Below, one piece after another: positions 25,212 to 36,476 of a DNA stretch of 64,000 bases. The translations under genes and the position numbers were made by a program. The notes below the pieces were generated by a model. That model was not told where the DNA came from, did no database searches, and worked only from the letters and a program-made list of their open reading frames with translations. Source of the DNA: Symsagittifera roscoffensis (taxonomy: Eukaryota > Xenacoelomorpha > Acoela > Convolutidae); the NCBI RefSeq assembly GCF_963678635.1, contig NW_026970824.1:46001-110000 (forward strand), given 5' to 3'. Numbering within the stretch: the first letter of the stretch is position 1; each line of letters starts with the position of its first letter.

Positions 25212-25682
25212 TTACAATTTATTAAAAAAACATCGAGTCCATGTTCCGTATGCAAATGCTTTTCTTTCTGCACAGTGAAGAGTATTTGCATGACGAAATG
25301 GGTAGTTGCTACACCTCCAATCATATTCTTCATCTTTGAAAATCAAATTCTGAACTTTTGGACATGCGTAGTCATGCAAGTTTGTAACCTTTGTTTCCAA
25401 AATTTCTGACAGAATTTTACATTTTTCATAACCTTTTGCAAAAAACTCCGTTTCTGGAGCTTTTAGTTTTTTCAATATTTTTTCAAGCTCAGTATATTTT
25501 TCATGGCCACTGTTCCAATTGATTCTATGAAGATGCTTCGTACACCAAGCAGACTGAGATGTAGCTTTGAGTTTTTTGGGAGGAAGAAAAGAATATCCCA
25601 CAGTTTGTCCATTTTGATAAACTCCTAACTCTTTAACTATTTTGTTTTCAATACACTCAATATCCAAAACCACTAGACTCAT
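25212..25682 (-). CDS. RNase H-fold (DEDD-type) exonuclease-like protein, copy 1
   Basis: This is the only copy that keeps an ATG start (MSLVVLDIEC). The N-terminal VVLDIEC strand carries a DxE pair typical of the exo I motif. A FFAKGYEKC segment resembles exo II, and a C-terminal HANTLHCAERKAFAY helix resembles exo III with a His upstream. At 156 aa it is short for proofreading domains but adequate for a stand-alone fold. It lies between the 134-aa gene and the 87-aa membrane gene. In the Polinton setting it may process DNA ends or replication intermediates. The fold is inferred from motif order; an HMM search would decide. Confidence 0.6.
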   Translation of the reverse strand: MSLVVLDIECIENKIVKELGVYQNGQTVGYSFLPPKKLKATSQSAWCTKHLHRINWNSGHEKYTELEKILKKLKAPETEFFAKGYEKCKILSEILETKVTNLHDYACPKVQNLIFKDEEYDWRCSNYPFRHANTLHCAERKAFAYGTWTRCFFNKL

Positions 25683-25721
25683 GATGCTTACTGTTTTCGC
25701 TGAAAATTTTCGTTAGAATAA

Positions 25722-26126
25722 CTAACAATCGAACAATCCATATACTGATGAAGCAAAAATTTTAACATATAAACAGAAGATTAATCCAGTCACGTGACCA
25801 AGAAAACAAGAACTTGGAAATCTAGGTAAAACATAACAATAACCAGGTCCCTTATAAGTAGTAGAATTCACAGATCCAGCTGCATCATGTAAAATTGCAT
25901 GAAGTCTGAAAAATTTTGAGTTTGCAAAAAAGTAATCCATACAAGAATTTCTGTATCCAATTAAATCCCCAAAAGGAAATTTTTGGTCCATTTCTTTCAA
26001 ACTTATGTTTGGGTCCAAAACAAAACAGGTACAAAGAAAGTAATTTTTTCTTTTTGTATTTGATGAAAAGTGATGCTTTATCAAATCAAAATTTCTGAGA
26101 ACTTCATTCAATTTCTGAACGTTCAT
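25722..26126 (-). CDS. Conserved 134-aa protein with hydrophobic C-terminus, copy 1
   Basis: The frame is complete. It carries LHAILHDAAG and KGPGYCYVLPRFPSSCF, then a hydrophobic stretch (GLIFCLYVKIFASSVY) that could be a membrane segment. The ATG lies inside the end of the 142-aa gene (23-nt overlap). It is strongly conserved between copies, so the protein was under selection in the ancestor. I do not recognise the family. Confidence 0.65.
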   Translation of the reverse strand: MNVQKLNEVLRNFDLIKHHFSSNTKRKNYFLCTCFVLDPNISLKEMDQKFPFGDLIGYRNSCMDYFFANSKFFRLHAILHDAAGSVNSTTYKGPGYCYVLPRFPSSCFLGHVTGLIFCLYVKIFASSVYGLFDC

Positions 26127-26532
26127 TTTCTACAGTGCATTCGTCAATAATGATACAAGTTTTTTTGAATGTTTCTACATAAGACAAAACTGAGGGGATA
26201 AAATCAACCAAATTATCATACTCTTTATTTTCCAACTGAAAATTCTGATTGTTCTTCCAAGTGTTTCCTTTTCTACGATACTCTATAATATCTATTTTTT
26301 TAATATCTGAACGATAACTTAGAAAAATTTTTCGGCTTCCATTATGCAAAGTCCACTCAAATTGGGAAATTTGTGATTCTCTATCCAAATCTTGCAAATT
26401 TGGTAACTTTTGACATTTCAAAACTGTTAGTGACAATTTCTGGGACTTTTCTTGTAAGACGATATGAAAAAGTCTCAATTTATTTTGAAGCTTTAAAACA
26501 AGATTTCTGGAAAAACCAATGTTCCAACTCAT
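26104..26532 (-). CDS. 142-aa protein with PC4-like ssDNA-binding pattern, copy 1
   Basis: This is an intact frame. The central part (WTLHNGSRKIFLSY, IDIIEYRRKGN, then a helix ending PSVLSYVE) has the strand-strand-strand-helix layout of PC4/p15-type domains. It differs from copy 3 by scattered substitutions such as RRK to SRK. See the copy 3 entry for context. Confidence 0.6.
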   Translation of the reverse strand: MSWNIGFSRNLVLKLQNKLRLFHIVLQEKSQKLSLTVLKCQKLPNLQDLDRESQISQFEWTLHNGSRKIFLSYRSDIKKIDIIEYRRKGNTWKNNQNFQLENKEYDNLVDFIPSVLSYVETFKKTCIIIDECTVENERSEIE

Positions 26533-26621
26533 ACTGCTCAGCTCAAAGAAGTTTTGAAAAATGATTCAAGAAGATGAATATTTGAATTACATTACTATAA
26601 TAACATCACTCAACAACAAAA

Positions 26622-27101
26622 TTATTGAACATTACAGTTCTCAACAAACATAAAATCTCCCAAGACTTGGGCAAGTTCTTTGAATTCGTTCAAAGTATAG
26701 TTGACATAGGCAACTTGCTTCAAGACTTCGTTCTCCTTTGCAGTGAAGAGTCGAATCTTAATGTAGGGTGGCTTGTTCACGCTGTACTTCTTGATTGTGA
26801 CACACACCCTTCTCTTCTTGTATGTTGCTACGTCATACACCGCATGACAGTTCGCAAGTTCCTGCTCCATGGTTGAGTCTTTGTCAGAATAGGGTTCCAA
26901 TACAGGAACGAGTCCAAGGTTGTCAGCATCGTGAATAACAGTATTCCGTATTGCTGATATCCTTTCCCCTTCTTTTTCACCAAGATGGACTTGCTGGGTT
27001 TTTTCGAATTGTCCAGATTCATTTTTCTTTAGCAATTGGAAGCAAGGTTCAAAGTAAATTTTTCCGTTGTAGGGTTTTTGGGACCAAGAAAATCTCCCAA
27101 T
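26622..27101 (-). pseudogene. 191-aa protein gene, copy 1a, 5' end replaced by TTGA array
   Basis: The C-terminal ~137 codons are open and match copy 4. At 27,101-27,103 the gene sequence (AAAATCTCCCAAT) switches directly into satellite sequence (GTTAATTGGTTTTCC). Exon 1 and roughly the first 45 residues are missing. Confidence 0.8.
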
Positions 27102-27309
27102 GTTAATTGGTTTTCCGAGTGATTAGTCGGTTAAATGTTTAGCTGCACCCTTGATTGTTAGATTCATTGGTTGATTTATTGATCGTTTCTAAGATTGGTT
27201 AGTGGTTTGATTGATTGATTGAATGGTTGATTGATTAATTGGTTGATTGAATGTTTATTGTTTGATTGATTGATTGATTATTTGATTGATTGACTGATTG
27301 ATTGATTGG

Positions 27310-27402
<93 letters not shown>

Positions 27403-27653
27403 GGGGTGATTGATTGGTTGATTGTATGGTTAATTGATTACTCGATGAATAGGTCAATTGAATGATTAGCCGGTTGCTTCATTTTTTGATCGATTTACTG
27501 ATTGATTGTTTGATCGACCTGTTGATTAATTGATTGGTTGATTGATTGCATGGAAGATTAGTTAGCTGATTGCTTGATTGTTTGATCGCTTGGTTGGTTA
27601 CTTGAACTACTGTTAAATTTCGCGGTTGATTGTTTGTTGAATCAATTAAAGGG
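27102..27653. repeat. TTGA array fragment inserted inside the 191-aa gene
   Basis: About 550 bp of array sequence sits between two overlapping partial copies of the same gene. It begins with the TTAATTGGTTTTCCGAG landmark and ends at TTAAAGGGC. It includes a perfect tetranucleotide run of about 100 bp (27,303-27,403). The right junction shares GGGC between array (TTAAAGGGCTGG) and gene (TTGGGCAAGT), as expected of microhomology-mediated joining. Confidence 0.85.
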
Positions 27654-28260
27654 CAAGTTCTTTGAATTCGTTCAAAGTATAGTTGACATAGACAACTTGC
27701 TTCAAGACTTCGTTCTCCTTTGCAGTGAAGAGTCGAATCTTAATGTAGGGTGGCTTGTTCACACTGTACTTCTTGATTGTGACACACACCCTTCTCTTCT
27801 TGTATGTTGCTACGTCATACACCGCATGACAGTTCGCAAGTTCCTGCTCCATGGTTGAGTCTTTGTCAGAATAGGGTTCCAATACAGGAACGAGTCCAAG
27901 GTTGTCAGCATCGTGAATAACAGTATTCCGTATTGCTGATATCCTTTCCCCTTCTTTTTCACCAAGATGGACTTGCTGGGTTTTTTTCGAATTGTCCAGA
28001 TTCATTTTTCTTTAGCAATTGGAAGCAAGGTTCAAAGTAAATTTTTCCGTTGTAGGGTTTTTGGGACCAAGAAAATCTCCCAATCCTTTTTTGTTCTTAG
28101 CAAATTCAATATAGTTGGGAAGGACATCTTTTCGTGAATACAGTTTTGATTTAAGATTCAGAACCAACTGATCAGTAGTAGATATTTCAAAATAATTATA
28201 TTTGTAAATTTATAGAAATTAGGAAATCTAGATGACTCACTGTACAATCCATATAAGGTA
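27654..28260 (-). pseudogene. 191-aa protein gene, copy 1b, 3' truncated
   Basis: It covers the 5' part including the exon 1 region at the palindrome, but loses the last dozen codons to the array at 27,654. A one-base loss near 28,087 breaks the frame as in copy 2b. The codon that is ATG in copies 3 and 4 is CTG here. Confidence 0.75.
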
Positions 28261-28280
28261 TTTTTTAATATTTTTTAAAG

Positions 28281-29065
28281 ATTGGTTGTTTGATTTGTTG
28301 CTTCATCAATTGATTGTTTGATTGATGGTATCGGTGGTTGATTATTCGGCTGATTGACCGTTTTAGCGATTAGCTGATAAATTATTATTTGATTGATTGG
28401 TTGATTTGTTGGTCGATTCATTGTTTGGTTGATTGATTCGTTGAAGGATCAAATAATTTGTTGATTGATTGTTCGATTGCTTGATGGGGTGATTGGTGAT
28501 TGACTCTATGGTTGATTGAGTATTCGATGGATAGGTCAATTGAATGATTAGCCGGTCGCTTGATTTTTTGATCGATTGACTGATTGATTGTTTGATCGAC
28601 CGGTTGATTGACTGACTGGTTGATTGATTATATGCAAGGTTAATTAGCTGGTTGATTGATTGTTTGGTCGCTTGTTTGATTACTTGAATTACTGTTAAAT
28701 GTCTCGGTTGATTGTTTGTTGAATCAATTATAGGATTGTTTGGTTGGTTACTTGATTCCTGGACTCATTTTTTGGTTGCCTAATTCGATGATTGTTTGAC
28801 AAAAAATTGGTTGGCTGATTAGTTGCTTCATTCATTGATTGTTTGATTGATTGTTTTGTTAATTGGTTTTCCGAGTGATTAGTCGGTTAAATGTTTAGCT
28901 GCACCCTTGATTGTTAGATTCATTGGTTGATTTATTGATCGTTTCTAAGATTGGTTAGTGGTTTGATTGATTGATTGAATGGTTGATTGATTAATTGGTT
29001 GATTGAATGTTTATTGTTTGATTGATTGATTGATTATTTGATTGATTGACTGATTGATTGATTGG

Positions 29066-29126
<61 letters not shown>

Positions 29127-30246
29127 TGATTGATTGATGGGGTGATTGATTGGTTGATTGTATGGTTAATTGATTACTCGATGAATAGGTCAATTGAATG
29201 ATTAGCCGGTTGCTTCATTTTTTGATCGATTTACTGATTGATTGTTTGATCGACCTGTTGATTAATTGATTGGTTGATTGATTGCATGGAAGATTAGTTA
29301 GCTGATTGCTTGATTGTTTGATCGCTTGGTTGGTTACTTGAACTACTGTTAAATTTCGCGGTTGATTGTTTGTTGAATCAATTAAAGGGCTGGTTGATTA
29401 GTTAATTCATTGCTTGATTGATTTTTTGGTCGCTCATTTCAATGATTGCTTGACAAAAAGATTGGTTGATTGATTTGTTGCTTCATCAATTGATTGCTTG
29501 ATTGATGGTATCGTTGGTTGATTATTCGGCTAATTGACCGTTTTAGCGATTAGCTGGTAAATTATTATTTGATTGATTGGTTGATTTGTTGGTCGATTCA
29601 TTGTTTGGTTGATTGATTGGTTGAAGGATCAAATAATTTGTTGATTGATTGTTCGATTGCTTGATGGGGTGATTGGTGATTGACTGTATGGTTGATTGAG
29701 TATTCGATGGATAGGTCAATTGAATGATTAGCCGGTCGCTTGATTTTTTGATCGGTTGACTGATTGATTGTTTGATCGACCGGTTGATTGACTGACTGGT
29801 TGATTGATTATATGTAAGGTTAATTAGCTGGTTGATTGATTGTTTGATCGCTTGTTTGATTACTTGAATTACTGTTAAATGTCTCGGTTGATTGTTTGTT
29901 GAATCAATTATAGGATTTTTTGGTTGGTTACTTGATTCCTGGACTAATTTTTTTTGTTGCAAATTCGATGATTGTTTGTCAAAAAATTGGTTGGCTGATT
30001 AGTGTCTTCATTCATTGATTGTTTGATTGATTGTTTTGTTAATTGGTTTTCCGAGTGATTAGTCGGTTAAATGTTTAGCTGCACCCTTGATTGTTAGATT
30101 CATTGGTTGATTTATTGTTCGTTTCTAAGATTGGTTAGTGGTTTGATTGATTGATTGAATGGTTGATTGATTAATTGATTGATTGAATGTTTGATTGTTT
30201 GATTGATTGATTGATTATTTGATTGATTGACTGATTGATTGATTGG

Positions 30247-30291
<45 letters not shown>

Positions 30292-30560
30292 GGGGTGATT
30301 GATTGGTTGATTGTATGGTTAATTGATTACTCGATGGATAGGTCAATTGAATGATTAGCCGGTTGCTTCATTTTTTGATCGATTTACTGATTGATTGTTT
30401 GATCGACCTGTTGATTAATTGATTGGTTGAATAATTACATGAAAGATTAGTCAGCTGATTGCTTGATTGTTTGATCGCTTGTTTGGTTACTTGAATTATT
30501 GTTAAATTTCGCGGTTGATTGTTTGTTGAATCAATTAAAGGGCTGGTTGCTTGATTGATA
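28281..30560. repeat. TTGA/TGAT satellite array, block 2
   Basis: It starts right after TTTTTTAAAG beyond the half-palindrome and ends at the left end of Polinton copy 2. It contains the same higher-order landmarks (TTGAATCAATTA near 28,718, 29,373, 29,897 and 30,527) and perfect tetranucleotide runs near 29,060-29,130 and 30,245-30,290. Next to the element it lacks a short stretch (GGTTAGTCAATTCATTGC) present in blocks 1 and 3. Confidence 0.9.
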
Positions 30561-31175
30561 GTAGTAGATGTTGGAGGTTAAGTGGGGGGGGGGCATGGAA
30601 GACCCTATGTATTAAGATACGTTATAGACTTCGGGTCTTCCATGCTATGTATTAAGATTGGGTATAGAGTCTACATTGTATTAAGATAGGGAATACCGTG
30701 AATACCGATGGTAAGGTTTCAGTGTGATGGTAAGATAAAGAAAAACGTAATTTTTTTGGTTTTTGTGTGGAAATGTTTATTTTTTCCGCAAAGTTTTTGG
30801 CGCGCGTTATCTAATTGGGAACAGTTAATAGTTAATTACGTGTAGAATAAAGGTTATGTATTTAGTTTTTTGGTGCATGGTAAGTCAATGGTAAGAGTTT
30901 TTGGGTAAATTTTTATGAAAAAAATTACAAAAAAACTTCAAAAAACGATAAGGTTATTATTTGACATAATTTATTAAATAATCTTACTTTCTATCTAATT
31001 GAAACAATAATTTTACTTTCTATCTAATTGAAACAATGCTGAAACCTACAGACACTTCAAAAAAAGGCAAGTTTCCGAGAAAAAAGTTTAAATTACAAAG
31101 AAAGTATATAAATCACTGCATCGTATAGTAAACTTACTGCCATAGTTTACACTTACAAATGAAAAAACTACAAAT
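30561..31175. other. Left terminal region of the Polinton, copy 2
   Basis: It holds a run of 10 G, the 12-bp hairpin (30,594-30,605 with 30,633-30,644), and the GTATTAAGAT and ATGGTAAG repeats. A small extra duplication (GAATACCGTGAATACCG) near 30,690 is shared with copy 3 but absent from copy 1. An inverted GTAAAC/GTTTAC pair lies near 31,128-31,150. No gene is seen. Confidence 0.6.
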
Positions 31176-31574
31176 TTACATAAAATTACTTATAAAATTC
31201 AAAACATGCACATCATAAATATTATTCAAGTTTGTCTGGTAGAATTTAAAAAGAAGAAATGCTGAATAAATTGCGTAAAATCCACACAAATTATCAGTTT
31301 TTTGTAGCTTTCGAGGAACCATTCGCCGATACTTTTTTGTTAGAAAGGAATAAGTTGTTCTTTTCCGACCCAAAGAATCAGCAAAATAGTAAGTTTTATT
31401 CAATCGAGCCATCATGATCCAGTGCTCCCCTCTATTATTGCTTGGAGCTGAGTTAACAATTGCAAAAGAGTATTTTGTTAGTTGAGGTACTTTATCAGAG
31501 GGGTAAGATCCCATGTACTTGAACCTGAGTTCAGGAATTCTTTCAATAATTTGCAGAAGTGAAAAATTATCCAT
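31176..31574 (-). CDS. PRO: Maturation cysteine protease (adenain/Ulp1-like), copy 2
   Basis: 132 aa from the ATG that overlaps the membrane gene's stop. The adenain-type order is complete: His51 in GEHW, Asp66 in FADSLG, Gln91 and Cys97 in NLCGFYAIY. In Polintons and adenoviruses this enzyme cleaves capsid precursor proteins after assembly. The frame and catalytic residues are intact, unlike copy 3. The longer upstream frame seen in this phase is intron and 5' sequence. Confidence 0.85.
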   Translation of the reverse strand: MDNFSLLQIIERIPELRFKYMGSYPSDKVPQLTKYSFAIVNSAPSNNRGEHWIMMARLNKTYYFADSLGRKRTTYSFLTKKYRRMVPRKLQKTDNLCGFYAIYSAFLLFKFYQTNLNNIYDVHVLNFISNFM

Positions 31575-31925
31575 TTTCGCAAATGTTAGCTGATTTACAT
31601 CTAAAACAAAGAAATAGAAAGTATGATATTGTAATTTAGGATGGAAAATCCTCAAGTTATTGACTTACTCGCATTTAGGTACTGAATCAACAAAATCCCA
31701 TACACAAAAATTGTGAACTGGACAAAATTTGTTGAACACTGATTTACAGTCTAGGTTGAAGAAATGTCTTGGGTTTTCAATTAAACAGCATCCATTAGCT
31801 GCTTTTTCTGGAGATTTAGGTCTGAAGAAAAACAAAATATATAGTACAGAGACAATCACAATGAAAAGTCCCAAAAAAGCTATAATATTTTTATAGGAAC
31901 CTGAAAACTCAAAAAAACTAAACAT
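31567..31925 (-). CDS. Cys-rich single-pass membrane protein, two exons, copy 2
   Basis: It starts at the ATG overlapping the MCP stop, with one membrane segment (IIAFLGLFIVIVSVLYILFF) and a Cys-rich ectodomain. The predicted 68-bp intron (31,601-31,668) has a GTAAGT donor and TTTTAG acceptor. After splicing the stop falls inside the protease start (ATGGATAA). It differs from copy 3 by Lys/Asn changes only. Confidence 0.6.
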
Positions 31926-32963
31926 TTTTAGTGACTGTTCCGAATTTGTCAATATGAACATTTGATAGTCTTTCTCCCAAGACTATCACTTCCGTTACTT
32001 GCTCCAAGGGAAACTGAAAAAACATTTCTAATCTCAAGCTTTCTCCACTAAGTTCTGGATAATGCAAGTGTTCAGCGGCACTTATTGAAAACATTTTCCT
32101 GAATAAACTGGTTTTGACGAGATGGAATGATAAAGGTTCTTGCTATAGTTTCCATGTAATTGTATTGAGCAGGTTCTCTTTCCAGATTCCTTTGCAAGTA
32201 TTGATGACTAGGTTCAGCAACTAAAATTCTTCTAGTAAACAATGAACAATCAACTATTTTCAGACTGACATTTGGATTATCAGATAACATGTAAAAATTA
32301 GGTCTAGCTCGAATAAGTTTAAATCGAACTTTGGTGTTTGGTAGCAACAGTTTTTCGCAAGTAAACAAATCAATGGCGAGCCTTCCATAGAGTGAAAAAG
32401 TTATCCCTGTTCCCAAGGAATTTGCTCTATCAGTGAATGGATACATATCAAATGCATCAGGATTTTCTTCAAAATTGTATCCATGACAAGCAAGAACTCC
32501 TTTATTACTCACTGCTGACGAGTTGAATTCGTTCGATATCTGTGCCTTATGAGGATATAATCCATTGGCATTGTAAACCATTGTATTGTTGAAATAAACT
32601 TCACAGTTGAAGAATAGAGAATGTAGTAGATTGTTTACATAAGTTAAGTAAGTTTGTGGTTCCTCATCTGAATCTTCCTCCGATTTTGCTTTATGTTCTG
32701 CTTTTTCTTTTTTGAAAGCATCAAACAATCTTCCTTTAAATAGTTGAAGCTTTAAGCTAAGATGGGTATCACGCATATCCAAGTAGAGGTTACGATCCGT
32801 TTTAAGTTCAAACTCAATACTGCTTTCATCCAGAGAAGTACCTGGGTAATACTTCTTGTGTGTAAGATGACATAATTGTTTCCAAAACTGGGACTCTATC
32901 AAAAATCTCCAATGAAGAATTTGTAAAAGTCCCGTACCAAAAATGGCTTTGGTTTACACTCAT
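31918..32963 (-). pseudogene. MCP: Major capsid protein, copy 2, broken
   Basis: The main frame (32,072-32,902) is 276 codons. As in copy 3, the start ATG (32,963) is in another frame because of the extra base near 32,848. The main frame ends early where a central part of the C-terminal jelly roll is missing, and the last ~50 codons (ending 31,918) follow in another frame. Confidence 0.85.
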
Positions 32964-33333
32964 TTTATATTGTCAAAAATGTCTTTGCGAGAGCGACTGT
33001 TTTTCGATCTGCCTTTTTGAGAAATGGATCTGGTTCTAGCTGTTTTACGCTTAGATTTCTTTTTTCCACCTCCCAATTGTTTCCGAACTCTTTTGTTCCC
33101 ACATCTTTTGCAAATGTTTTGAGTTTTTTACGTCCACTAACAACTTCCCCAATCTCTGGAGCAGCGATTTCAAACAAATCTGCCCCAATTCTTTTTGCAG
33201 CTGGGACTCAATATTTTTTAATAAAGGGGATTGCAGTTCTCCCAAGAGTTTGCGCAAGAGCTCCAAAACCTCTTCCACGCTGTCTTGCATGTCCTCGGAA
33301 AATAGGGAAATCAGCTGATTTTTGAGCAACCAT
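32960..33333 (-). pseudogene. Basic pX/pVI-like minor virion protein, copy 2
   Basis: Besides the frame change shared by all copies (near 33,087-33,096), this copy has a private TGA at 33,208-33,210. There, copies 1 and 3 encode the isoleucine of KKYIVPAAKR. The two-base difference at that codon suggests a small local event and not a single substitution. Confidence 0.7.
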
Positions 33334-33350
33334 TTCGTATGAAGTTTAAA

Positions 33351-34178
33351 TCAAAAATGATTATTCGAAATCTTGCGGAACAAGAGAACAACTCGAGTGA
33401 TTCCTACGGACACAAAAGGAATTTTTTCGCCTGTACTATCTCTTAGTTCTATCTTGATACTATGGAAAGAATTTTTCAACAGCTTTTTAAACTGTAAATT
33501 TGTACAGGATTGATAATTCATGTACTGTCCTGTAGAAATTATACCTCCACTCTTCACTTTGGAGATAACTGGAATACAACGCAATAAGGGAGTTTTTGTA
33601 TCACCAACTATGTTATATTCTATAATATCACTGTATATCATTAGGGAATGTATTCTTATAATGTCGTAAGAATACTGAGGATAATGTGGACCTTTTCCTT
33701 TCATTATAACCTCTGTTTGATTTTGTTCTAAATCAAAACCAAAAATGTGGCTCAAATCAGCACTCTGAATTATAAACACTGATTGACTCTCAGGTAAATG
33801 AACAGCAACTTTTTGTGTAATTTTATCTACTGATACATAGATTCCGTTATATTCAAAAACTTGAGCTCCTAGACGTTCTCGAATTTTGTTGTTCATGGCT
33901 ACAACTATATCAACAATACTTGGATACAATCTTGGTTCAATGTTCATCGGTACAATCTTTCTTTTCTCCTCAGAACTTTCTCTTCCATCTGCGAATGTAA
34001 ACTTTCCCTCTGTAACATTGTGGTACAAAGAAGGGTATGATATTTCTGAAATAGCAACCTCCCATTCTCCTTTCAAATGTATTTGTTCAGGTAGAAAATT
34101 TGTAAAAGAACTAAAACTATTATTCGGATAACAATTAAAAGAAGCGCTGGAAACCAACTCAATAGTGAAAAAATCCAT
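33351..34178 (-). CDS. mCP: Penton / minor capsid protein (single jelly roll), copy 2
   Basis: This is an intact 275-codon frame beginning MDFFTIELVSSASFNCYPNN (copy 3 has MDSFT). It encodes the same strand pattern, with GEWEVAISEISYPSL near residues 38-52 typical of Polinton penton proteins. The vertex-forming role is established for the family. No lesion is seen. Confidence 0.85.
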   Translation of the reverse strand: MDFFTIELVSSASFNCYPNNSFSSFTNFLPEQIHLKGEWEVAISEISYPSLYHNVTEGKFTFADGRESSEEKRKIVPMNIEPRLYPSIVDIVVAMNNKIRERLGAQVFEYNGIYVSVDKITQKVAVHLPESQSVFIIQSADLSHIFGFDLEQNQTEVIMKGKGPHYPQYSYDIIRIHSLMIYSDIIEYNIVGDTKTPLLRCIPVISKVKSGGIISTGQYMNYQSCTNLQFKKLLKNSFHSIKIELRDSTGEKIPFVSVGITRVVLLFRKISNNHF

Positions 34179-34220
34179 GACAACTGATCGGTAAAAATTT
34201 AGTTTAAAAATGATTTACCT

Positions 34221-35162
34221 TTAATCAGAACATTTTCCAAGCTCTTTTTCATAAAATTTTCCAAGAATTTCCTCTTTGTCGAGATCTTTGATGATGTATG
34301 TTGGCGGCTTTTTTGTAGAGACTGCCGAAATTTCAAAAATTTCATCTGTAAATTGTGGTTTATATCCTTTTCGGAACGGAATATCATTCTTTGAAATTCT
34401 CACTCTGTCTCCAACTTTGAATATTAGTTTCTTATACCTTGTTAGAGATTTATTGTACAAAACTGAGAGGAAATCAGTATTCTTGACATCTCTAGGTGAT
34501 TTCCCAATAGATCTATTGATGCGACAATTCATTGTAGACACAAATTGCGGCAACTTGTTAATGAATTTTTCACCATGATCTTCTATGTAGCGGTAAATAT
34601 TGTGTTTTAATGATTGAATGGCTCTCTCTGCAAATGCAGCTTTTGTTTCACTCATGGTTGAGTAAACTTCAATGCTTTTTTCCTTGCAAAATTTTTTGAA
34701 AATTCCTCCATATTCCGTTCCTTTATCAACCCAAAGCTTTTCAGGAGTGTTTTTTCGAGAAATCTTTTTTTTGAAAGCTTAAAAAGTGTCTTTGGCATAA
34801 TTAGTTTTCATTGTTTGAACTCTGACAAATCGCGAAAAAACATCAACGGCAACCAATAAATATTTGACTCCCTTGTTTTGACTCGCTAGTTTGTCCATAA
34901 ATGCCAAATCCATACACCAAATTTCATTTATATATTTTGAAAAGGCTTGAAGCCTTCGAAAACGTCTGATTGGGGGACCAAATTTTGTATACGATGTCTT
35001 GGTTTGTAAAAACTGTTCTACTTTCTTTTTTGACAATCCGCTTGCTTTACTCAAGTTTCGCACAGAACCGTACGCAGCTCTACCCCTAGAATACAATCTG
35101 TTCAGACTTACCTTTTCAGATTTTGAAAGGGATCCAAGTTCCTCTGTCTTTCGCTTTGGCAT
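34221..35162 (-). pseudogene. INT: Polinton DDE integrase, copy 2, one shared nonsense codon
   Basis: It is open from the ATG at 35,162 except for the TAA at 34,779-34,781 that every copy carries. A private ATG-to-AAG change lies just after the stop, so no methionine is available there for re-initiation. All three catalytic acidic residues are present. Confidence 0.9.
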
Positions 35163-35526
35163 TCTTGTTGGCAACAAGTTTAGGTGGAATTTGAGTTGCT
35201 TCCAAAATGGTAAAGTAAATATCGGGAAAGTCGGTATTTTTTCGTTTTAGTGCACACACAAAGTCTACAATTGATTCTTTTGTGTCTCGATTATCTAATA
35301 TGATATTTTTTGACTGACTTAGTCTAATTCTAGGAGAGTTCAAAATTAAATCAATAAGGTGCTTATTGTTACTCGTTTTCAATTTTGCATTTACAGCACT
35401 GTAAATAGAATCAAAAATTTTTGGTACAATCTCCTCTTTTTCTTGCTTTTGTTCCAATTTTGGTTTTTTTGGAAGTGTGCTTTGTGATTGATAAATTGAG
35501 TAAGGAATTAGAACAAACTGATCCAT
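35116..35526 (-). CDS. Conserved 136-aa Polinton protein, copy 2
   Basis: This is an intact frame from MDQFVLIPYSIY to WIPFKI. Its last 47 nt overlap the integrase start in a different frame. It is nearly identical to copy 3; function unknown. Confidence 0.7.
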   Translation of the reverse strand: MDQFVLIPYSIYQSQSTLPKKPKLEQKQEKEEIVPKIFDSIYSAVNAKLKTSNNKHLIDLILNSPRIRLSQSKNIILDNRDTKESIVDFVCALKRKNTDFPDIYFTILEATQIPPKLVANKNAKAKDRGTWIPFKI

Positions 35527-35609
35527 ACTACGTCAATCGTTTAATGACAAAAGGAGTGATAACAAATGTTAATTGTAAGCCTTTTGGTGAGCTCAAAATA
35601 GTTCTCCTT

Positions 35610-36476
35610 TTATGCAGTGAAGTTCTTCTTCGTGTGAGTTCTGATATTTCCCGTCGATATTTTACTACGTCTACTTTTCGAAGATCCTTTAGCTCGCCTC
35701 GTAGTAAGTTTACTAGACATTCGCTGAGGAATTGAATGAAACTTTTTGGACAATGGAGGATGAATTGTTTTTGAAGTTTTTGGGAAAATGTTTGGAATAT
35801 TGGGAGTATAGAGACGTATTGTATGCTCATCGTCCAAAAACTTAGTTTCTGTTCCTGCTGGTAGATAAAACTTTGATGGAACTGAACCACTGTTTGTGCA
35901 ATATCTTAGCGAATCAACTGTTTTTGTAGTTAAATCAATGAGTAAATGACCATAAGGAGTAGATGTTGCATCTTGATACCACTCTTTCAACTGAGATCCT
36001 AGACCTAGTTGTTGACTTAATGTATTGATTTGTAAAACATCTCTCGGTGACTTGAAAAAGACTATATGAGTATTTTGTAACTCATCATCTCTTCCCAATT
36101 TGCTTTGATGAAACAAGTTATGCTTAATATATATTGTATTCAGTCCCCTGTGTCTTCCAGCAGTAGCAACTTTTACAAACTACTTAGAATTTAAAATTTC
36201 TTCACAAGAATCATCAAATATTAACAGGTATTTTGTTCCATTATTGGGAAGGTTTTCAATTAGTTCAAAGTCAACTCCTTGGATAAATTTAAGGTTTTTT
36301 CTTTGCATTTGTCCATAAAGAGGTTGATAATGTTGATAAAAATAAAAAATTTTGTCAAACTTTGGTTGAAATGTACCAATTTTTAACCACTCAAAAATAA
36401 GATGTGATTTTCCAGATCCACTCGGTCCAACTAGCGAAATAAAAACTCGTTCTTTGGTAGAAATTATTTTATTCAT
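35610..36476 (-). pseudogene. ATP: Packaging ATPase, copy 2, nonsense codon
   Basis: The P-loop GPSGSGKS is intact. A CAG-to-TAG change at 36,180-36,182 cuts the protein just after the Walker B region (EEILNSK). The downstream frame remains open and near-identical to copy 3, so the mutation looks recent. Confidence 0.85.

Larger units (their letters stand above)
19921..28280. mobile_element. Polinton/Maverick copy 1 (left half, rearranged)
   Basis: It runs from the shared left-end sequence to the CCATATAAGGTA half-palindrome at 28,249-28,260. It holds remains of MCP, pX-like, penton, integrase, 136-aa, ATPase, 87-aa, exonuclease, 134-aa, 142-aa and two partial 191-aa genes, all minus strand. 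Compared with copy 2 it lacks ~970 bp covering protease, membrane protein and the MCP end (junction near 20,505). A 0.55-kb TTGA block interrupts the 191-aa gene. PolB and the right half are absent. Confidence 0.9.
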
